From an uncultured Candidatus Altimarinota bacterium (GTDB taxonomy: Bacteria; Patescibacteriota; Gracilibacteria; BD1-5; UBA6164), in assembly GCA_937864995.1 (NCBI GenBank), contig CALMDL010000180.1:1-8438 (forward strand): a DNA stretch of 8,438 nucleotides. The letters are read 5' to 3'. This document shows, piece after piece, positions 1 to 8,438 of the stretch. The stretch's first letter is position 1, and each line of letters opens with the position of its first letter. Both the position numbers and the translations under genes were made by a program. A model generated the notes under the pieces. That model worked only from the letters and a program-made list of their open reading frames with translations, did not search any database and had not been told where the DNA came from.

Positions 1-1266
1 GAACAAGTAAATGAAACAAAACCAATTTGGAAAAAAGAAAAAAAAGATATTAGTAGTGAAGAATATAAATCATTTTATCAAAGTTTAAGTTTTGATTGGA
101 ATGAACCACTTTTTACTATTCATAACAATGTAGAGTGAATGGTAAGTTATAAATCTATACTTTTTGCTCCTCGTGATACAAATATGTATAAAAATTTATC
201 TGATCCAAATCTAGATTTTTGACCTAAACTTTATGTACAAAATGTACTTATTTTAGAAAACGCTAAGGAACTTTTACCTATTTGGCTTAGATTTATTTCT
301 TGAATTGTAGAAACTTCTGATTTACCTTTAAATATAAGTAGGGAAATGCTTCAAGAAAATATAACTCTTGATAAAATTAAAAAAGCACTTACAAAAAAAG
401 TAATCTCAGAATTGTGAGTTACATTAAAAAATAATAAAGAAGACTATATTAAATTTTGGTGAAATTATTGAAAAGTATTAAAAGAAGGAATTCATTATGA
501 ATATGAACTTAAACAAGATATAGCAGAAGTTGCTTTATTTAAAACATTAAATAATAGTGAATTTATAACTCTTGATGAGTATTTAGAAAAAGCACCAATA
601 AAAAAAGTAGAAGTAGAAGTTGAAGGTAAGAAAGAAAACCAAGATATTAAAACTATATATTATATAATTGCAAAGAGTGAAAATGAGGCAAATGCTAGTC
701 CTTATATAGCACAATTTAGAGAAAAAAATATAGATGTTTTAGTTTTAACAGATGCAATTGATTCATTTTTAGTTCAAAGTTTTAATGAGTATAAAGATGC
801 TAAACTTGTCTCAATAACTAGTTCAGATATAGAATTGGAAGATAAAACAGAAGATGAAAAACAAAAAGAAGAAACAAAAAAACAAGATTACAAATCACTT
901 TTTGATTTAATTAAAAATACAATTTGAGATGAAAAAATAGAAGATGTAGTTTTAAATGATAAACTTTGAACTGCACTTTGAGCATTGAAAACACCTAAAA
1001 ATGGTATAGATCCACAACTTGAAAAAATGATGAAAGCTATGTGACAAACTGTACCAAAACAAAAAAGAATTCTTGAATTAAATTCAAAAAATCCTCTAGT
1101 TGATACAATGAAAAAAGAATTTGATAATGATGTTAAATCTACAAAATTAAATGACACAATTAAATATGCTTATTATCAAGCTATTTTACTTGAATGATGA
1201 GAGATTGAAAATATAGCAGAATTTGTAGAATTAACTAATAAATTTGCAAATAGCTATTTGAAATAA
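1..1266 (+). CDS. htpG: HtpG (bacterial Hsp90) chaperone, C-terminal 421 codons, 5' end outside window
   Basis: This is the middle and C-terminal part of the cytosolic ATP-dependent chaperone HtpG/Hsp90, which remodels client proteins as a dimer. Reading frame 1 is open from base 1 to TAA at 1264-1266 when TGA is read as Gly. The N-terminal ATPase domain lies upstream of the window; by comparison with E. coli HtpG (about 624 aa), roughly 220 residues are missing. Visible family signatures are [10 protein letters not shown] near residue 20, KLYVQNV near 77, and [13 protein letters not shown], with the conserved middle-domain Arg at residue 114. Further on come FWGNYGKVLKEGI near 155 and [15 protein letters not shown] at 347-361 in the C-terminal dimerisation domain, which runs from about 296 to 421. 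An acidic, Lys-rich linker (about 280-295) precedes that domain. Twelve of 15 glycines are TGA, including conserved ones in VEG, SREML-adjacent and GQ positions. A strong terminator follows directly. The assignment is secure. Confidence 0.97.
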
Positions 1267-1269
1267 AAT

Positions 1270-1297
1270 AAAAAAGACTAAGAATTTAGTCTTTTTT
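1270..1297 (+). terminator. Intrinsic terminator of htpG
   Basis: A perfect 12-bp inverted repeat starts 3 bases after the htpG stop. The left arm AAAAAAGACTAA (1270-1281) pairs with TTAGTCTTTTTT (1286-1297) around a GAAT loop. The T-run continues into ATTTTTAT downstream. The stem has only two G:C pairs, so it relies on an A-tract/U-tract pairing and a long U-tail. This is as expected in such an AT-rich genome. Confidence 0.88.
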
Positions 1298-1309
1298 ATT
1301 TTTATATGT

Positions 1310-1315
1310 TATAAT
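1310..1315 (+). promoter_or_regulatory. Candidate -10 box (TATAAT) for the DUF1704 gene
   Basis: A consensus TATAAT lies 12 bases after the terminator stem and 25 bases before the ATG at 1341. It predicts transcription starting near 1322 and a leader of only about 20 bases. No good -35 is present; at 17-bp spacing the -35 position would be TAGTCT (1287-1292), inside the terminator arm. In AT-rich DNA a TATAAT can occur by chance. Its position and the matching arrangement before the next gene make it credible. Confidence 0.6.
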
Positions 1316-1340
1316 TTTTTTGTATTAATTAATTTAAAAT

Positions 1341-2822
1341 ATGAAGAATTTTTTAGATTATACAAAAGATGTTCAAAATGTTAAGTCTGGTTTTGTTACT
1401 CCTATGTGATGAATATTTAAATATATTCAAGAAGAGGATAGTTTATATATAAATCAGAATTTTTTTGAGTGAAAAAAAATAGTTACTGAAATTGATATTG
1501 AAAATTTAAAAAATTTATTTGATGAAAAATTAGATAATATAAAAAAAATAAAAAAAGAATTAAGAGAATCTAATTTAGAAGATGTAGAAAAGAAATTTAT
1601 TTTAAATGCCCTAAATTCTATTTGATTAAAATATATTTTATTTAAAAATAGTGTTTATCTAGAAGCTGAAAAAGCTTGATTTAATCTTACAAATGAGCAA
1701 AGAGTTACATATTTGTATAAAATTAATAGATTGCAAAATATCATTTATTGACCAGAAATTTCATCTCTTGATTCAGAAAAAAATAGTGTTTTAGATAAAC
1801 TTACTCAAGTATATAGAGATAATAATAAAAAATTAGATGAAGATGAAAAACAATTTTTTCTAGATTTTTTGAATTCATTTGATTTTGATGATTTTGAAGA
1901 AACATTTGACCCATCAACGAAGCAATCTATAGCATTAAGTAAAAAATATTTATCAAGTGATAAAGTAGTTTTACTTTTTGAAATGGTTATAGATTTATAT
2001 AATTTAGACTGATGGACTGTTTTTTTGGATCAAGATGTATGAAGTTTTTCAGTTAAAAAAGAAAAAAAACAAATAGTTTTACCAAGTAAAAAATTGGAAA
2101 AAATATCACTAAAAAGAATTCTTGAACTTTTTGACCATGAAATATGAGTACATGCTATAAGATGATTTAATTCAACTCAAACACTTAAAACAAATGGGGA
2201 TTGATATCTTGAAATAGAAGAATGAATGGCAACTCTTAGTGAATTATTATTTGATGAAAAAATAGAAAATATAATTGTAGAACCTACAATTCATCATATA
2301 TCTACATTTTTTGCAGAAAATATGAATTGAGAAGATACTAAAAAAATGCTTGAAATTTATTTTAAAATGATTAAATCAAAAATTGTATCTTCTGAAGATA
2401 TAGAAAAAGAAGCATTTGATAGAATGTTAAGAGTTAAGAGATTTGTTTCATTAAAAGAAAAGTGAGCAAATAGAAAAGATGTAAGTTATACTAGATGACA
2501 ATCTCAGATTGTAGAGTTTTTTCAAAACAATGACACTGAAACAAGATGACAATTTATAAAAGATTTTTATTTTGCTAAATTAGCTTTTGAAGATATATGA
2601 CTTGTAAAAGAATTTAGAGAAAGTTTAGATATAGATGAAAGTGAATTAAAATATCCTTTATGGATTTGAAAAATACTTTATAAAAAACTGCTTTGAGAAA
2701 AAATTACTTTGGATTGATTGCAAGAGGAAGATTTTAGATTTCAAATTATAGAAGAGTTAAGTTTTTGAGTTAAAAGAAAAATAGTAAAAATACTTCAAGA
2801 AGTTAGATGAAAGAAAAAATAA
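1341..2822 (+). CDS. DUF1704 / QEGLA-motif putative zinc metallopeptidase (MATCAP-like), 493 aa
   Basis: This is a complete protein of the DUF1704 family (bacterial QEGLA-motif proteins, TIGR02421-like). The eukaryotic members MATCAP/KIAA0895L are zinc tyrosine carboxypeptidases acting on tubulin; the bacterial substrate is unknown. The key match is an HExxxH site: H266-E267-I-G-V-H271, followed by IRGFN. EEGMATLSELL begins at residue 293 and is the counterpart of the family's QEGLAVLSE motif. E294 is the likely third zinc ligand and E267 the catalytic base, both by family analogy. The N-terminal about 200 residues are charged, probably helical and not recognised. The C-terminal region (about 340-493) is Lys/Glu-rich and matches the family only in general character. 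No signal peptide or membrane segment is seen, so it should be cytoplasmic. ATG at 1341 is preferred because an in-frame TAA sits at 1335-1337. No Shine-Dalgarno is visible. Twenty-two of 24 glycines are TGA, including both active-site motif glycines (2145-2147 and 2223-2225). The family call is firm; the activity is inferred. Confidence 0.88.
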
Positions 2823-2850
2823 AAAAACTAGTTTTAAAACTAGTTTTTTT
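2821..2850 (+). terminator. Palindromic intrinsic terminator of the DUF1704 gene
   Basis: A perfect 30-base palindrome begins within the TAA stop codon: the arm at 2821-2835 (A7, then CTAGTTTT) is complemented by 2836-2850 (AAAACTAG, then T7). In RNA the stem would close on a central TTAA or TTTTAAAA loop. The T-run then continues through ATTTTTTT (2851-2858). The overlap of stem and stop codon means transcription would end almost immediately after translation. The symmetry could also let it act on the opposite strand, but no convergent gene is present. Confidence 0.87.
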
Positions 2851-2861
2851 ATTTTTTTATA

Positions 2862-2867
2862 TATAAT
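2862..2867 (+). promoter_or_regulatory. Candidate -10 box (TATAAT) for the alpha-2-macroglobulin gene
   Basis: A consensus TATAAT lies 11 bases after the terminator palindrome and 28 bases before the ATG at 2896. It predicts a start near 2874 and a leader of about 22 bases. The -35 position at 17-bp spacing (2839-2844, ACTAGT) again lies inside the terminator arm and does not resemble TTGACA. The layout mirrors the gap upstream of 1341. Surrounding TATATAATTATA makes the exact register uncertain. Confidence 0.6.
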
Positions 2868-2895
2868 TATAGCATTTAAAAGTAAAAACTTATAT

Positions 2896-5800
2896 ATGTT
2901 TGAGAAATTGAAATCTAAATTTAATAAAAAATATTTTATATGACTCGTTGTATCTATATTTTTAGTTATCATTTGATATAGTGTTAATCCTATTATTTGA
3001 TATTTTGAACAAAAACAAATTGAGCAAATAAATTATATGTTACTTAATCCTTCTGAAGAAAAAACTATAGAGGATTGTAGTAAAATCATGACTTTTGATA
3101 AAAAAAAGTTGTGGAAAAATAATTCATTTTTTAATGAAATAACTTTTGATACCTTATTTAATGAATGTAGTTTAAAGTATGACTTAAAAAATGTTGAAAT
3201 AAATTTAGAAAATTGTATTTCTATAATAAAAGAAACAAATAATTATTTTAAAAATAATTATGTATTTTTTGATTCTCTTGAAACGAAAAGAGAAGAATGT
3301 AGTAAAAAATATCTAAATCCAAATTTTAGTGTATGAACATTTTTTAATATAAATAATGATTTTAAAACTTCAATAGTTATAGATTTTGCACTTGATTTTT
3401 TTACTGATATTTGAGAGGAAAATTCTATAGAATATCTTAAAAATAGAGAAGAAGCTAAAATTAGATTAATTAAATTACTTGAAATAGATCCAAAAGTTGA
3501 TATTGCCTTAGAAGATGTTTATTTATATACAAATAAAGCAATAATAAATTTAAATTTACTTCCATTAAAAGAATATAAAATTAAGTTATCATCTTTTGAT
3601 ACAAGTATATGAGAAAAAACAGCAAATAGAGAATTTGTTTTTACTACTCCAGAGAATAAATATTTTTGAATGAAAGTAGTAGAACCACTTTCTATATATA
3701 CAAAAAATAATCTTCCAAAACTTCAAATACTTGATTACAATACTCCAAAAACTAGTACAAAAATAAAACTTTGTAGAATACCAGAGGAAACTTATGCAAA
3801 AGTTGAAGTATTATCATCAAGTTGAGACAAGGAAAATTCAAATAAATTTTTCAAAGAAGAAATTGAAACTTTAAAAACATATGAATGTATAGAAAAAAAT
3901 ATAATTTTTAAAGATGAAAAAGATATAAATCAAAATAAAATTATAAAAAAAGATTTTAATTTTACTGATTTTATAAATGAAAAAGATCCAAGATGATTGT
4001 ATTTTGTTTATTTTTCAAATAAAGATGATGTAGAATTTAATTCAAGAGTTAACACTCCTATATTCTTTTGAGTTGTAAATTCTCATGTTACGATGAAAAC
4101 ATCAAAATGATGACAATGATTTTTCTTTGTTAATGATTTTGATTGAAATCCTCTTCCAAATCAAAAAATTGATGTATATTTAAATAATTTTGATGAAGTT
4201 GAAAAAACTTATAATATGGATTCAAATGATTATAAAATAAAATATAATTCAGTAATTGATAGAGATGTTTATGGTGAAAAAATAGAATTATGAGTTACAG
4301 ATTGATCTGGTATTTTGGTTGTTGACTTAAAATGAAAAGTAGATGATTATTTTAATAGAACATTTGAAGATATATGGGAATATGATTGGAATAAAATGTA
4401 TAGATCATTTCTTGTAAAATCTTATAGTGAGGATAATATGAGTTACCTAGTTTCAACTTGGAATTCTTGAATCGCTCCTTGGAATTTTGGTTATACAACT
4501 GATTATACATATGATGAAAATCAATTAAGTCTTCAAAGATGGTGAGAAAATCAAAAATATTATTCACATGTTTATACTGATAGAAAATTATATCTACCAT
4601 GAGAACAAGTAAATATAAAATTGATTCTTAGAAATGCAAATGATTTATCAATCCCAAAAAGTGATGATACATTTAAATTAAAAATTAGTAATCCAAAATG
4701 AGAAGATATTTTTGATAAAGATATTAAATTAAATGAATTTTGAAGTTATAGTGATACTTTAAATTTAAGAGCTGATTTTGCACTTTGAACTTATAATATA
4801 TATTTATTTAAAGATGATCAAACAATATATTATTCAAATTTTTCTGTAGAAGTATTTAAAAATCCAAAATTTAAAAATGAAGTTATGTTAAAAACTTCTT
4901 GATTAAATAATGATTTTGTAGATATAAAAAATACAGTTATTGAAAAATGATATTATTATGAAAATGAAGTTCATACTTGAAAATTTACTATAAATGCTGA
5001 TATAATATCAAGTTATTTTTCATGACCTAGAGTAAAAAATGCAAAATTTTCATATAAGGTTTATAAACAAGATTATTATAGTGATAATTATTGGGATGAT
5101 TGTTACTATTGATGTTTTTGGGAACCATATAAGGAATTTTATTCAGAATGAACTTGAACTCTTGACGCATCATGAATTTGAAAAGTAAATATAGATGTAG
5201 ATTTTAGATCTAGTTATTCTGATTATAAATATATAGTTGAAGTTACTGTTACTGATGAAACAGGTGATACTATAACTTGATCAAATTCTATTATTGCAAA
5301 ACTTCCAGAAGAATTTAAAAAATATAATAATCAATTAAGTTTAAAATTTTCTACAAATGAAAAATTTGTAAAAACATGAAATAAAGTTGATATAAAATGA
5401 AAACTTAGTTTATGAAAATGGACTGATTTTTACAATGATAAATATATTTTTATAGTAAAAAGAAAAGAATATTTAAGTAAAAAAGTAAAAGATGTAAATT
5501 GATATGATAGAAATGTACAAAGTGTAAATGAAATTGTAGAAAAAGTTATTTATGTAAATGATAAAAATTTTGATGTTAATAGTAATTGAGAATTATTATT
5601 GTCATATAAATTGGATAAAAATTCAGAATATGTTTTTGAATATTGATTAGCTAAAAATTATTCAATTTGAGAATTTTTATGACTTAGAGAAGATGAAAAA
5701 ATAGAAAAAAAATATATAGATGAAATTGTTGAAAAATTTAATAAGGAAAAAACTCTTTATATAGAAAATTATTTAGAAGATACTCAAACAGTTTGTGATG

Positions 5801-8438
5801 ATAAAGAAAATTGTGAAAATTGAATAATAACAAAAAGATTATATTTAAGAGATTTGATAGAAAGTTCAAGTTATATACCAGTTATCACTTATAGTAATTC
5901 AAGTTCATCAAATCCAATTGAAAATGATAATAAACTTAGAGTTATAAGTGAAAAGGTGAGTTATAAACTATGAGAAACTGCTAAGATTCTTGTAAGATTA
6001 CCAGTATCTAATTCAAAAATTTTATGGACAGTAGAAAAAAATTGAGTTATGACTCATGAATATATTGATGTAGTTTGAAATGTATTTTTTAAAGAAATTA
6101 CAGTTGATGATAGTTTCATCCCAAACGCTTATATTTGAGTTGTTATGGTAGATACTACAAAAAATGTAATTTGAGAATATAAAGTTTGATATACTGAAAT
6201 AGTTGTTGATAAAACAGATAAAAAATCATTTATTGAAATAGATAGTGATAAAAAAACATATAAACCAAGAGAACAAGTTAATATAAATTTAAAAGTAGAA
6301 AATTGAGCTTGAGATCCTGTTAAAAGCGAATTAACTGTAATGGTAGTTGATGATTCTCTTATTAGTCTTATGTGAAATGTTGATTTAAATACTCTAGAAA
6401 AAATATTTGTTAAAATGCCATTTAGTGTGCAAACAAGTATTACAAATATTGCTATGCTTAGAAATTATTATTTTTCTAGATTATGAATTGTAGGTTGAAG
6501 TTGATATGGTGATTTTAAATGATGAGACAGTGCTGTAAGTACTAGAAATATTTTTAAAAATACTGCATACTTTAATCCAAATGTAATTACAGATGAAAAT
6601 TGAAAAGCTAAAGTTTCTTTTACTCTTCCTGATAATTTAACAAATTTTAGAGTAATGGTTGTTTCAAATTCTAAAACAAATTTCTTTTGATATGAAGAAA
6701 AATTTATAGAAGTAAGGAAAAATGTAATTTTAGAAGATAAGACTCCATTTATTTTAAGAGATTGAGATATATCAATAATAAGTGCTAATTTGTTTAATAA
6801 CAGTAAAGAAGAAATTAAATTTAAAGTTATATTAACAACTAAATGAATTGAAGTTTCAAAACCTGAAAAACTTATTACTTTAAAAGCTTGAGAAAATAAA
6901 AATATTTCATGGCAAATAGAGGCAAATGATACTGTTGATGAAGTACTTTATAGTATCAGTGCACTTTGAGATACTTCAGAAAATAGTGATAAAATTGAAA
7001 ATAAAATCAAGATAAAAGAAAGTCCTGTTTTAATAAAACAAACACTTAAATCATGAATTTTAGAATCATATTCATCATTGAATCTACAATCAGTTATAGA
7101 TAAAAATACTTTTTTAGATAAATCAAAAGTAGAGCTTATATTTTCAAATTCTAGATTATCATGAATAGAAAAAATTGTTTCTAGTTTGGCTATTTATCCA
7201 TATTGATGTATTGAACAAACTACTTCAAGTACTATTCCAAATGTAATAATTAAACAATTTGATAATTTGTTTAAAGATATGTTTGATTTAGATAAAGTTG
7301 AAACAAATATTAAATCTTGAGTAGAAAGAATTATTTCTATGCAAGCAAGTGATTGATGATTTGCATATTGGCAAGGTAATAGTAATTCTGATTTACATAT
7401 AACTCCATATGTACTTAGAAGTCTTGTATATATGAAAAAATCATGAATTAAAATTGATGATAGTGTTATAAATAAAGCAATAGATTATTTAGAAAAAAAT
7501 TATGAAAATTCTGTAGATTTAAGTGAAAAAACAGAGATATTTTGGGCACTTAAGTATGCTTGAAAAAATCCTTGAATTGATATTTCTGTAAATTCTTTAG
7601 ATAGACATTCATTACTTGCATATACTTATTGACTTGTTTATTCTGGTAAAAAAGATATAGAAAAAGTAAAATCAAATATAGAAATTTTAAAAAAGAAAAT
7701 TACAACTCCAGATTCAAATTGGTATCGGGATACAACATCTGATAAAGCTATCTTTTTATCACTACTTCTTGATTTAAATGATACTACATATAATCCACTT
7801 ATCGAAGAATTAGTTTGAGATTTATATAATTATGATTGGTCAAGTTATTATTATAGTACACAATCAAAAAATAATGCATTTATAGCTTTTTATAAATATT
7901 TAGAAAAAAATAAAGCAAATAATAAAGCTAGTTTTTCATTTAAACTTTGAAATTTTTCAGATAATAAAAAATATAATCTTTGAGGTGATAATCTAAATTT
8001 TATAAAATTAGAATATGACTTAAAAAATGTAGCAATGTGAGATTCTCTTAATTTATCTATATGAAATAATGGTGAAAATAAAATTTTTGTTGATTATATT
8101 ATAAAAGAGTATCCACTTGATAAGGAAAAAGTAGAAGCATATTCAAACTGAGTTCAAGTAAAAAGAGAAATTTATGAAGTAAAAAATGAAAGTTTACTTA
8201 ATAAGTGTTCAAATGAATATTATTATTATGAAGAAAATAAAGTAAATTGTGATGATGTTTTTACAAAAGTTACAGAACCTTTATATATAAAATGAAAATT
8301 GTATAAAACAAAGATAACAGTTACTTTTCCTGATGAAAGAATAAGAAGAAATGTAACAGTAGAAGATTATTTACCTTGAAGTTTTAGAGTAATAAATTCT
8401 AAATTTAGAACAGAATCAAGTTCTATAACTTGAACTTC
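2896..8438 (+). CDS. Membrane-anchored bacterial alpha-2-macroglobulin with thioester (protease trap), 3' end outside window
   Basis: This is a large bacterial alpha-2-macroglobulin, a family that traps attacking proteases. Bait cleavage triggers a conformational change, and an internal Cys-Gln thioester then links covalently to the protease. The first 1847 codons are visible; E. coli YfhM (about 1650 aa) is shorter in total. In order: a Lys-rich N terminus and one membrane segment (about 13-30, FIGLVVSIFLVIIGYS). A four-cysteine region spans 61-135, and an Ig-like N-terminal domain runs from about 155 to 252, ending FVFTTP. A macroglobulin MG2-type start follows, TDRKLYLPGEQV (561-572), and further MG-type beta domains fill about 640-1110. 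Next come DKKTYKPREQV at about 1118, LTVMVVDDS (to 1154) and a glycine-rich candidate bait segment (about 1187-1216). The A2M core begins at about 1217 (TAYFNPNVITDENGKAKVSF). The thioester site YPYGCIEQ has C1438 and Q1441, and the thioester domain includes SDGGFAYW at about 1485-1492. The C-terminal MG10-like beta region, with VEDYLPGSFRVIN, runs off the end. There is no lipobox Cys, so it is probably an uncleaved type II anchor. ATG at 2896 is chosen because a start at Met48 would lose the membrane segment. About 81 glycines are TGA and about 10 are GGT. Confidence 0.95.

Noticed and set aside
888..1157. Minus-strand open frame of 89 codons
   Set aside because: It lies wholly inside the htpG C-terminal domain, whose plus-strand translation matches the family. 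The minus-strand peptide has no recognisable motif and is an antisense shadow.
1267..2895. tRNA, small RNA or riboswitch in the gaps
   Set aside because: Each gap is only 73-74 bases and is taken up by a terminator hairpin, a -10 box and a short leader. No cloverleaf or aptamer-like structure was seen.
2757..2972. Minus-strand open frame of 71 codons across the second gap
   Set aside because: It runs through the terminator palindrome and into two plus-strand genes. The Phe/Leu/Lys-rich peptide is what reversed A/T-rich DNA gives.
2932..3000. Lipoprotein signal for the alpha-2-macroglobulin
   Set aside because: No Cys follows the hydrophobic segment; the first Cys is residue 61. A lipobox like that of E. 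coli YfhM is absent.
3037..3336. Short standalone gene of 99 codons on the plus strand
   Set aside because: It is a standard-code fragment of the alpha-2-macroglobulin gene in the same frame. It starts at Met48 and ends at a TGA that is read as Gly147.
4352..4600. Minus-strand open frame of 82 codons
   Set aside because: It is embedded in the alpha-2-macroglobulin frame, including its MG2-type motif. It has no independent start signal or family match.
1..8438. TGA read as tryptophan (code 4), selenocysteine or stop readthrough
   Set aside because: TGA occurs at conserved Gly positions and Trp is supplied by TGG. About 115 in-frame TGAs are far too many for selenocysteine or readthrough.
2896..8438. 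Multiply broken pseudogenes
   Set aside because: No in-frame TAA or TAG and no frameshift was found in any of the three frames, and the catalytic motifs are intact. Apparent breaks are all TGA.

Overview
The window is very AT-rich and reads as long open genes only if TGA is translated as glycine. The standard code breaks it into fragments of less than 100 codons. With TGA = Gly (translation table 25), three consecutive plus-strand genes fill almost the whole window. By my hand count about 115 of roughly 130 glycines are TGA. The reassigned codon falls on conserved family glycines, such as the HEIGVH and EEGMA motifs and the YPYGCIEQ thioester site. Trp is always TGG, and both visible stops are TAA. 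This code is known from Gracilibacteria (BD1-5) and Absconditabacteria (SR1) of the Candidate Phyla Radiation. These are mostly small-genome, host-attached or predatory bacteria. I cannot decide between the two lineages from this window.

Layout. Positions 1-1266 hold the last 421 codons of htpG (bacterial Hsp90), from the start of the middle domain to the stop. A 74-base gap holds a 12-bp intrinsic terminator and a TATAAT box. Positions 1341-2822 hold a complete 493-codon gene for a DUF1704/QEGLA-family putative zinc metallopeptidase, related to the eukaryotic tubulin tyrosine carboxypeptidase MATCAP. A 73-base gap with the same architecture (palindromic terminator, then TATAAT) follows. From 2896 to the window end is the first 1847 codons of a giant membrane-anchored bacterial alpha-2-macroglobulin. 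It has an intact CIEQ thioester motif, a glycine-rich candidate bait segment and a thioester domain, and it continues past the window.

The three genes appear to be separate transcription units rather than an operon, because each gap carries its own terminator and promoter. HtpG and the metallopeptidase lack export signals and should be cytoplasmic. The alpha-2-macroglobulin is anchored by one N-terminal membrane segment, with its body outside. Its 12 non-thioester cysteines fall into six local pairs, which fits disulfides in an oxidising extracellular setting. For an epibiont or predator, a surface protease trap is a plausible defence against host or prey proteases; that role is inference. 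I saw no RNA genes, mobile elements, CRISPR arrays or frameshifts, and no gene-free stretch exceeds 74 bases.
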